A stretch of 5,294 nt of DNA from Betaproteobacteria bacterium (GTDB lineage Bacteria > Pseudomonadota > Gammaproteobacteria > Burkholderiales > Rhodocyclaceae): positions 1 through 5,294 of the forward strand of contig JAGWUW010000205.1 of assembly GCA_028868235.1 (NCBI GenBank), read 5' to 3'. A program made the translations under genes and the position numbers. The notes under the pieces were generated by a model that was not told the origin of the DNA, made no database searches, and worked only from the letters and a program-made list of their open reading frames with translations. Positions 1 to 5,294 of the stretch are shown one piece after another. Within the stretch, counting starts at the first letter, position 1. Each line of letters starts with the position of its first letter.

Positions 1-8
1 TCTGTGAC

Positions 9-25
9 CGCACGATTTTGGTGCG
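9..25. promoter_or_regulatory. Putative NtrC binding site (upstream enhancer)
   Basis: This is a 17-bp dyad, CGCAC-N7-GTGCG, with the core form GCAC...TGGTGC. It closely resembles the NtrC sites upstream of enteric glnA, which are 17-bp dyads of the type GCAC-N5-TGGTGC. Its centre lies about 98 bp upstream of the start site predicted from the sigma-54 promoter at 89-104, a normal enhancer distance. Binding by NtrC is inferred from the motif, its position and the downstream glnK-amtB genes. Confidence 0.65.
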
Positions 26-34
26 CCAATCTAG

Positions 35-51
35 GGCATTACCTTGGTAAT
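35..51. promoter_or_regulatory. Possible second, weaker NtrC-like site / palindrome
   Basis: The sequence contains the perfect inverted repeat ATTACC-TT-GGTAAT (38-51). In the register GCATTACCTTGGTAAT (36-51) it keeps the GCA and TTGGT parts of an NtrC site but loses the outer GC of the right arm. Its centre is about 26 bp from the centre of the stronger dyad at 9-25, so the two could form a tandem enhancer for cooperative NtrC binding. It could equally be an operator for a different dimeric regulator. Confidence 0.35.
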
Positions 52-88
52 AGCTCCGAAGCCATTGATTCGGATCAAAAAACAGACC

Positions 89-104
89 TGGCACGTGTTC
101 TGCT
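89..104 (+). promoter_or_regulatory. Sigma-54 (RpoN) -24/-12 promoter
   Basis: TGGCACG-TGTT-CTGCT matches the RpoN consensus TGGCACG-N4-TTGCW at every specified position but one (C for the first T of the -12 block). The invariant GG (90-91) and GC (102-103) are separated by exactly 10 bp, as required. The predicted transcription start is near 115-118, leaving a 5' leader of about 45 nt before the porin gene. With the NtrC-like dyads upstream and glnK-amtB downstream, this is very probably the nitrogen-starvation promoter of the whole operon. Confidence 0.85.
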
Positions 105-148
105 AGTTCTGGTTCGCACAATGTTCATTTTTGTATTTGTCAATCTGT

Positions 149-155
149 AGGAGAG
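149..155 (+). promoter_or_regulatory. Ribosome-binding site deciding the porin start
   Basis: AGGAGAG lies 5 nt before the ATG at 161. An in-frame ATG at 131 has no such site and would put ten extra residues in front of a clean signal peptide, so 161 is the preferred start. Confidence 0.85.
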
Positions 156-160
156 AAAAC

Positions 161-937
161 ATGAAGAAGTCCCTGATTGCCCTGGCTCTTGTCAGCGCTT
201 TTGCCGCCCCGGCCTTTGCCGAAGAAGAAGCCGCAACCCCGGCTCCCGCCCCCGCGCTGACCGGCAATATCGGTGTCGTCAGCAATTACATTTTCCGCGG
301 CATCAGCCAGACCCAGAATCATCCTGCCCTGCAAGGTGGTTTTGATTACAACCACTCCAGCGGTCTGTATGTTGGTGTTTGGGGGTCTAACGTTTCGTGG
401 GTCCAAGTGAATCACTACAAGGACAACAGCAGCCTGGAAACTGATTTTTATGGTGGCTACAAAGGTGCATTTGCAGACGACTTTACCTATGACGTCGGCG
501 CTATCAAGTACTACTACCCGGGTACCTCCTTGGGCGGTGTGACGCCGGACACGATGGAAGTCTACGGAGCGATTGGCTGGAAATTCATCACCCTGAAGTA
601 CAACCAAACGGTCTCTCAATACATGGTTGGCTGGGCGGGGACGCATATGGAAAATACCCGTGGTTCCGGTTATCTCGATCTGTCGGCAAATTACGATCTG
701 GGTGACGGCTGGGGTGTGAACGCTCACGTCGGCCACCAGAAAATCAAGCATTACAGCGATGCTTCCTACACCGATTGGAAGCTGGGTGTGACCAAGGATA
801 TCGGCTTTGGTGTCGTGGGTCTGGCTTACAGCGATACCAATGCCAACACCTGTGGCGACGCTGTTCCGGCTTATTGCTGGAACAACAAGAACGTTGCCAA
901 CGGCACCGCCGTGCTGTCCTTCACCAAGACTTTCTAA
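161..937 (+). CDS. TorF-family (TIGR02001 / Gcw_chp) putative outer-membrane porin
   Basis: A 258-residue exported protein predicted to form an outer-membrane beta-barrel. A Sec signal peptide occupies residues 1-20 (KK, hydrophobic core, AFA cleavage site), followed by a short Glu/Ala/Pro-rich mature N-terminus. From about residue 34 it shows the family hallmark: TGN, then NYIFRGISQT, HPALQGGFDY, then a GLYVGVWGSNV stretch. Alternating aromatic/polar strands run to the end, and the last residue is Phe, the usual outer-membrane barrel (BamA) signal. The length of about 240-260 residues is normal for the family. Two cysteines (C231, C239) could form a disulfide in a late loop. The substrate of this family is not established. 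It is first in an operon with glnK and amtB behind a sigma-54/NtrC-type promoter, so it is probably induced by nitrogen limitation and may admit ammonium or another nitrogen compound; that role is inference. Family assignment is confident, function is not. Confidence 0.88.
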   Translation: MKKSLIALALVSAFAAPAFAEEEAATPAPAPALTGNIGVVSNYIFRGISQTQNHPALQGGFDYNHSSGLYVGVWGSNVSWVQVNHYKDNSSLETDFYGGYKGAFADDFTYDVGAIKYYYPGTSLGGVTPDTMEVYGAIGWKFITLKYNQTVSQYMVGWAGTHMENTRGSGYLDLSANYDLGDGWGVNAHVGHQKIKHYSDASYTDWKLGVTKDIGFGVVGLAYSDTNANTCGDAVPAYCWNNKNVANGTAVLSFTKTF

Positions 938-947
938 GCCAATGTAA

Positions 948-1358
<411 letters not shown>

Positions 1359-1361
<3 letters not shown>

Positions 1362-1365
1362 GGAG
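1359..1365 (+). promoter_or_regulatory. amtB ribosome-binding site overlapping glnK stop
   Basis: TAAGGAG combines the glnK stop TAA (1359-1361) with an AGGAG Shine-Dalgarno 6 nt before the ATG at 1372. It selects 1372 over the upstream in-frame ATGs at 1336 and 1351, which lie inside glnK and would put extra residues ahead of the signal peptide. The arrangement suggests translational coupling of glnK and amtB. Confidence 0.85.
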
Positions 1366-1371
1366 CGCTCC

Positions 1372-2874
1372 ATGAAACGCTTATTCGCATTGCTGGCCTT
1401 GGTCGGTGCCGTCACTTTCGGCGCTCCGTCTTGGGCTGAGGAAAAGGCTGCAGCGCCAGAAGCGGCTGTTGCTACTGCCCCGGCCGCTGGGCCGGCTACT
1501 GCAGCTCCCGCTACGGCACCCGCTGCCGCCGAGGCTGCCGCACCGGCTCCTGCCGCTGCTCCGATCCCGCCTAACAAGGGCGACAACGCCTGGGTCATGG
1601 TCAGCGCCGCGCTGGTCATCCTGATGTCCATCCCGGGGCTGGCATTGTTCTACGGCGGCCTGGTCCGTTCGAAGAACATGCTGTCGGTGCTGATGCAGGT
1701 CTTTGTCACCTTCTCGCTGATTTCAGTCCTCTGGGTGGTCTATGGCTACTCTGCCGCTTTCACCGAGGGGAATGAATTTTTCGGCGTGCTCGACAAGCTG
1801 TTCCTGAAGGGCGTGACCGTAGATTCCGTCGCTGCCACCTTCAGCAAGGGCGTCAATATCTCCGAGTTGGCCTACGTCATCTTCCAGGGGGCCTTCGCGG
1901 CCATTACCTGCGCCCTGATCGTCGGAGCCTTCGCTGAGCGTGCCAAGTTCTCCGCCATCTTGGTCTTCATGGTGATCTGGTTCACCCTGTCCTACATCCC
2001 GATGGCCCACATGGTTTGGTACTGGGCGGGTCCGGATGCCTACATCGACGCTGCGGCTGGCGAAGCTGCCGGCAAGACTGCTGGCTTCCTATTCCAAAAG
2101 GGCGCTCTCGACTTCGCTGGCGGTACCGTGGTGCATATCAACGCCGCAATCGCCGGTCTGGTCGGCGCCTACATGGTGGGCAAGCGTACCGGCTTGGGTA
2201 ACGTTTCGATGGCTCCGCACTCCCTGACCTTCACCATGATCGGTGCTTCCCTGCTGTGGTTTGGCTGGTTTGGTTTCAACGCCGGTTCCGCTCTCGAGGC
2301 CTCCGGTGGTGCTGCCCTGGCCATGGTCAACACCTGGGTTGCCACGGCTTGTGCCGCCCTCTCCTGGATGTTCGCCGAATGGATCCTGAAGGGTAAGCCC
2401 TCCATGCTGGGTGCAGCATCCGGTGCCGTTGCCGGTCTGGTGGCGATCACCCCGGCGGCCGGTTTCGTCGGTGTCATGGGTTCGATCATTATGGGCCTGC
2501 TAGCCGGTGTGGTCTGCCTGTGGGGCGTCAATGGCCTGAAGAAACTGCTCGGTGCCGATGACTCTCTGGATGTCTTTGGTGTCCACGGTGTCGGCGGTAT
2601 CCTGGGTGCCCTGCTGACTGGTGTCTTCTGCGACCCGGCTCTGGGCGGAACGGGCGTCTATGACTACGTTGCCAACGCTGTCGGCCCGTACGATATGACT
2701 GCCCAAGTGATCTCCCAGGCCTGGGGTGTCGGTACCGTAATCGTCTGGTCCGGTGTCGTTTCCATTGTTGCCTACAAGCTGGTCGATATCGTGATCGGTC
2801 TGCGTGTGCCGGAAGAAGAAGAGCGTGAAGGGCTGGACCTCACCTCGCACGGCGAAAGCGCTTACCACCACTAA
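1372..2874 (+). CDS. amtB: Ammonium channel AmtB (Amt/MEP/Rh family)
   Basis: A 500-residue inner-membrane ammonium channel. A signal peptide spans residues 1-22 (SWA cleavage site). A long Ala/Pro-rich periplasmic linker (23-67) follows, then eleven predicted membrane helices from about 73. Key pore residues are present: the Phe gate F175 (with F171, in FQGAF) and F302 (WFGFNAGSA), substrate-site D247 (LDFAGG), and the twin histidines H255 (VVHINA) and H405 (GVHGVGG). The C-terminal tail 476-500 (GLRVPEEEEREG...HGESAYHH) closely matches the conserved enteric AmtB tail needed for channel activity and regulation by GlnK. Between W216 and G244 the periplasmic loop has 27 residues against about 8 in E. 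coli AmtB. It is larger than E. coli AmtB (428 residues) because of the linker and this loop. Co-transcribed with glnK, which gates it. Identity is secure. Confidence 0.97.
   Translation: MKRLFALLALVGAVTFGAPSWAEEKAAAPEAAVATAPAAGPATAAPATAPAAAEAAAPAPAAAPIPPNKGDNAWVMVSAALVILMSIPGLALFYGGLVRSKNMLSVLMQVFVTFSLISVLWVVYGYSAAFTEGNEFFGVLDKLFLKGVTVDSVAATFSKGVNISELAYVIFQGAFAAITCALIVGAFAERAKFSAILVFMVIWFTLSYIPMAHMVWYWAGPDAYIDAAAGEAAGKTAGFLFQKGALDFAGGTVVHINAAIAGLVGAYMVGKRTGLGNVSMAPHSLTFTMIGASLLWFGWFGFNAGSALEASGGAALAMVNTWVATACAALSWMFAEWILKGKPSMLGAASGAVAGLVAITPAAGFVGVMGSIIMGLLAGVVCLWGVNGLKKLLGADDSLDVFGVHGVGGILGALLTGVFCDPALGGTGVYDYVANAVGPYDMTAQVISQAWGVGTVIVWSGVVSIVAYKLVDIVIGLRVPEEEEREGLDLTSHGESAYHH
1438..1572 (+). 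other. Ala/Pro-rich low-complexity linker within amtB
   Basis: Residues 23-67 of AmtB are almost all Ala, Pro, Thr and Glu, starting EEKAAAPEAA and ending APIPP just before NKGDNAW, where alignable Amt sequence begins. It would sit in the periplasm between the processed N-terminus and the first membrane helix. The coding DNA is a run of imperfect GCN/CCN codons, prone to slippage. The mature porin in the same operon starts similarly (EEEAATPAPAPA). Role unknown. Confidence 0.8.
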
Positions 2875-2901
2875 GCATCGAAAATATAGTCTCTCTCCCT
2901 T

Positions 2902-2929
2902 TGGGCACCTGCGGGTGCCCATTTTTTTT
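2902..2929 (+). terminator. Intrinsic terminator of the porin-glnK-amtB operon
   Basis: An 8-bp perfect stem TGGGCACC / GGTGCCCA (2902-2909 and 2914-2921) with a TGCG loop is followed at once by eight T residues (2922-2929). It lies 27 nt past the amtB stop. On the minus strand the hairpin is followed by AAAGGGAGAG rather than a T-run, so it looks like a one-way terminator. Confidence 0.92.
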
Positions 2930-4205
2930 ATTGGGGAGATTCTGGCGAACAGATGCGGTTGCGGCCAGCTGCTTTGGCCCGATATAACTCGGCATCGGCG
3001 CGCTTGATGACGGTGTCGAGGTTCTCGTCGCCGGGCAGGCAGGCGCAAATTCCGGCACTGATCGACAGATATGCCGAGCCCCCCGAACTGCTGACCTGCA
3101 GTTCGGCAACCGCCTTGCGGATACGCTCGGCGACCAGGATGGCACCGGCCAGATCGGTACCCGGTAGAAGCAGACGAAACTCATCACCGCCGGCCCGAGC
3201 AAAGATATCCTGTTCGCGTAGACTGGCCTGTACCGTTCCGACGAAGAGGCGCAATGCCTCGTCGCCGGAGGCATGCCCGAGCTGGTCGTTGATTTGTTTG
3301 AAATTGTCCAGATCGATGACCAGCAGGGAGAGATCGCCACCGTTGCGGCTGAAGCGCCGGAACTCCTGCCCAGCTAACTCGTAGAATGTGCGCAGGTTGT
3401 TGATACCGGTCAGAAAATCGGTTGATGCGGCGATTTCCAGGCGTTTTTCCAGTTGCTTGCGTTCGCTGATGTCGAGCATGGTGCCCGATATGCCATCCGC
3501 TTCGCCGTTGGCGGCGTAGAACACCGACTTGTAGAAAATTACGTCGTGATAGCTGCCGTCCGCATAGCGAACCTGCGCTTCGTAGGTTTGCTTTCCTCCT
3601 TGCGCCATCAGTGCCTGATCGGCCTGTTCATAGACGCGTGCTAATTCGGCGGGGGCGACGTCGTAGACGGTCGCGCCGACAACTGCTTCGCGCGGTAACC
3701 CGATATAGTCCTCGAACGCCTTGTTACAGGCGATATATCGCCCATTGCGATCCTTAATGAAGAGCGGGCTGGGCAACATGTCGACGGCTGTCTGCATGCG
3801 CAGGTAGAGCATGGCCTCGCTGGCTTCGCGACCGGCTTCCGATTCAGGGTCGCGGCGTCGTTCGAGACGGGTGGCGATTAGTACCATGCGCTCTATGTCG
3901 TCGATGGCACAGCAATCGGCAGCATCGTCGGCCATGACCCTGCGGGCGAGGGCCGGATCATAAGGGTCGAGCAGAATGATGTGCGGGAATGCTCGCGGAC
4001 AAAGCGGATGCAGACGCTTGCGCCAGTCGGCATAGGCAGCCTCACCATCGATGGCCACGAATACCGCCAAGGCATTGGCAGCCGTGTTGCATCGGTCGCT
4101 GGGAGAGGGATTGACCGGCTCAAGCCCGGCTAGGAACGGCATGGCCCCGTCGCCATGCTGGCGCAGATCGAGGAACAGCAGACGGGGAGGAGCGGAGGCA
4201 GTCAT
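2928..4205 (-). CDS. PAS-GGDEF diguanylate cyclase with degenerate receiver-like N-terminus
   Basis: A 425-residue, apparently soluble protein that should make cyclic di-GMP from two GTP. Residues about 8-117 look like a receiver-type alpha/beta fold (strands near 8-13, 46-53, 74-80, 96-101) but lack the conserved Lys after the last strand. A PAS domain spans about 132-248 (PSPLFIKDRNGRYIACNKAF; C-terminal GISGTMLDISERK), followed by a short signalling helix (245-262). The GGDEF domain (263 to about 420) has DFLTG, metal-binding D298 (DLDNFKQIND), N306, D315, the intact motif GGDEF at 339-343 and the inhibitory RxxD site R330-D333 five residues before it, so it is predicted active and feedback-inhibited. 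Minor oddities are L271 where Arg is usual after DxLTGxxN, and A338 before GGDEF. No membrane segment or EAL domain. The start has GGAGAGG (4212-4218) 6 nt upstream. It lies 38 nt after purU on the same strand. The signal sensed is unknown. Confidence 0.92.
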   Translation of the reverse strand: MTASAPPRLLFLDLRQHGDGAMPFLAGLEPVNPSPSDRCNTAANALAVFVAIDGEAAYADWRKRLHPLCPRAFPHIILLDPYDPALARRVMADDAADCCAIDDIERMVLIATRLERRRDPESEAGREASEAMLYLRMQTAVDMLPSPLFIKDRNGRYIACNKAFEDYIGLPREAVVGATVYDVAPAELARVYEQADQALMAQGGKQTYEAQVRYADGSYHDVIFYKSVFYAANGEADGISGTMLDISERKQLEKRLEIAASTDFLTGINNLRTFYELAGQEFRRFSRNGGDLSLLVIDLDNFKQINDQLGHASGDEALRLFVGTVQASLREQDIFARAGGDEFRLLLPGTDLAGAILVAERIRKAVAELQVSSSGGSAYLSISAGICACLPGDENLDTVIKRADAELYRAKAAGRNRICSPESPQ

Positions 4206-4243
4206 GTCGAACCTCTCCGGATTGGGTAGGGGAAGTCTCGATA

Positions 4244-5107
4244 CTAACGGAAGACTACGGTCTTATTACCATGAACTAATACACGGTCTTCGAGATGATA
4301 GCGCAGGCCTCTGGCCAGTACGGTTTTCTCGATGTCCTTCCCGTAACGAACCATGTCTTCCGGCGAATCGGAATGGTCGATACGGATAACATCCTGCTCG
4401 ATGATCGGGCCAGCATCGAGTTCGCTGGTGACGTAGTGGCAGGTCGCACCAATCAGCTTGACGCCGCGTTCGTGGGCCTGGTGGTAAGGCTTGGCACCGG
4501 CAAAGCTGGGCAGGAAACTGTGGTGGATGTTGATGATCCTGCCGGCCAGAGCATCACACAATTCGGGCGACAGAATCTGCATGTAACGAGCGAGGACCAT
4601 GGAGTCAGCGCGTACATCATCGAAAATGCGGGCGATTTCTGCGTAGGCTGCCTGCTTGTTGTCCGTGGTCACCGGGACGTGGATGAACGGAATCCCATGC
4701 CATTCGACGAAACCGCGGAAGGTGTCGTGATTGGAGATCACGCACGGAATCTCAATATCCAGCTCCTTGGCCTGCCAGCGTGCCAGCAAGTCGTACAGGC
4801 AGTGTTCCTGCTTGGAAACCAGGACGACGACACGTTTCTTGACGGCGCTATCGTTGATCTGCCAAGTCATTGACAGCGGTTCGGCGATCTCCGTGCGAAA
4901 ACGCTCACGGAATTCGGCGAGCAGGAAGGGCAGCGAATCGGCCTTGATCTCGATGCGCATGAAATAACGACCAGTCTGCGTATCCGAATGGAAGCTCGAT
5001 TCAAGAATCCAGCCGCCATTCTGCGCAATGAACCCGGATACCCGGGCGATGATGCCGACCTGATCAGGGCAGGATGCCGACAGCGTGTAGAAACGGTCGC
5101 GGAACAT
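4244..5107 (-). CDS. purU: Formyltetrahydrofolate deformylase PurU
   Basis: A 287-residue cytosolic enzyme that hydrolyses 10-formyl-THF to formate and THF, balancing one-carbon pools and supplying formate. The N-terminal ACT domain (about 6-85) has the SCPDQVGIIARVSGFIAQNGG ligand-binding pattern. The C-terminal formyltransferase-like domain (about 90-287) shows KRVVVLVSK, the VISNHD loop (123-128), the RYMQIL stretch, and the catalytic set N193, H195 (NIHHSFLPSF, then G) and D231 (SELDAGPII). Length is typical of the family. A phosphoribosylglycinamide formyltransferase (PurN) is excluded by the ACT domain and HHSFLPSF signature. The start has CGGAG (GGAG = complement of 5114-5117) 6 nt upstream. 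It begins 13 nt after the thrH stop, so the two are very likely co-transcribed. Nothing unusual in key residues. Confidence 0.97.
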   Translation of the reverse strand: MFRDRFYTLSASCPDQVGIIARVSGFIAQNGGWILESSFHSDTQTGRYFMRIEIKADSLPFLLAEFRERFRTEIAEPLSMTWQINDSAVKKRVVVLVSKQEHCLYDLLARWQAKELDIEIPCVISNHDTFRGFVEWHGIPFIHVPVTTDNKQAAYAEIARIFDDVRADSMVLARYMQILSPELCDALAGRIINIHHSFLPSFAGAKPYHQAHERGVKLIGATCHYVTSELDAGPIIEQDVIRIDHSDSPEDMVRYGKDIEKTVLARGLRYHLEDRVLVHGNKTVVFR

Positions 5108-5120
5108 CGGAAACTCCGGT

Positions 5121-5294
5121 TTAGGCAGCCTTGGTGAAAGCTTTGTCGATCTCGGCGCGCAGCTGGTCGTAGTTCAGGGTGACCGGAAACTGCGGGAATT
5201 CGCGGATGACGTTTTCCGGCGGGTGGAACAGGATGCCGCCGTGGGCTTCGCCGAGCATGGCGGTGTCGTTGTACGAATCGCCGGCGGCGACGAT
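5121..5294 (-). CDS. thrH: Phosphoserine phosphatase / homoserine phosphotransferase ThrH (3' end, partial)
   Basis: Only the last 57 codons and the TAA stop (complement of 5121-5123) are in the window; the 5' part continues beyond 5294. The translated end begins [14 protein letters not shown], containing HAD motif IV (GDSYND, the Mg-binding acidic pair), then [19 protein letters not shown]. That region resembles ThrH of Pseudomonas rather than classical SerB, whose corresponding motif is GDGAND. ThrH is a HAD phosphatase that dephosphorylates phosphoserine and can transfer the phosphate to homoserine. The nucleophile Asp motif lies outside the window, so activity cannot be fully judged. It is the upstream gene of the thrH-purU-cyclase set; its promoter is not visible. 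Confidence 0.85.
   Translation of the reverse strand: MVAAGDSYNDTAMLGEAHGGILFHPPENVIREFPQFPVTLNYDQLRAEIDKAFTKAA

Noticed and set aside
56..73. Small inverted repeat CCGAA-N8-TTCGG between the palindrome and the sigma-54 promoter
   Set aside because: Five-base arms with an 8-nt spacer are expected by chance at this scale, and it matches no regulator site I know. A convincing IHF site was also looked for here and not found.
131..160. Upstream in-frame ATG giving a ten-residue longer porin
   Set aside because: No ribosome-binding site, and the extension would precede a complete signal peptide; ATG 161 has AGGAGAG at proper spacing.
2901..2921. The amtB terminator acting in both directions
   Set aside because: On the minus strand no T-run follows the stem; the nearest T-rich stretch is about 15 nt further on.
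2500..3048. Minus-strand open frame of 182 codons spanning the amtB 3' end and terminator
   Set aside because: It overlaps both amtB and the cyclase C-terminus in a different frame and runs through the terminator; no recognisable domain.
4295..4873. Plus-strand open frame of 192 codons opposite purU
   Set aside because: purU is unmistakable on the other strand; this is its antisense shadow.

Overview
The window looks like chromosome of a betaproteobacterium, most likely of the Rhodocyclales type (Azoarcus/Dechloromonas/Thauera-like). The evidence is the gene content, the GC-rich codon use and the resemblance of the proteins to families common there. The genus cannot be fixed from sequence reading alone. 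There are six protein genes, five complete and one cut by the right edge. I see no RNA genes, mobile elements or CRISPR.

Left half (about 1-2930, + strand): a nitrogen-acquisition operon. Bases 1-160 hold a near-perfect sigma-54 (-24/-12) promoter at 89-104. An NtrC-like 17-bp dyad lies at 9-25 and a weaker, similar palindrome at 35-51. Three genes follow: a TorF-family (TIGR02001/Gcw_chp) outer-membrane putative porin (161-937), the PII signal protein GlnK (1023-1361) and the ammonium channel AmtB (1372-2874). A long hairpin without a U-tract sits between the porin gene and glnK. glnK and amtB are almost contiguous, with the amtB ribosome-binding site overlapping the glnK stop codon. A strong intrinsic terminator ends the operon at 2902-2929.

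Right half (about 2928-5294, - strand): a convergent gene set, in transcription order thrH (3' end only), purU and a PAS-GGDEF diguanylate cyclase, with gaps of 13 and 38 nt that suggest one transcript. thrH encodes a HAD phosphoserine phosphatase/homoserine phosphotransferase. purU encodes 10-formyl-THF deformylase. The cyclase has an intact GGDEF active site, an RxxD product-inhibition site, one PAS domain and an N-terminal region that looks like a degenerate receiver domain. Its stop codon falls inside the T-run of the amtB terminator, so the two operons meet tail to tail.

Reading it together: under nitrogen limitation NtrC and sigma-54 would switch on an envelope-spanning set. This set is an outer-membrane channel of unknown substrate, the inner-membrane ammonium channel and the PII protein that gates it. 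The porin's place in this regulon is the most interesting point. The serine/one-carbon genes and the c-di-GMP gene are conventional, and no direct link to the nitrogen operon is shown.
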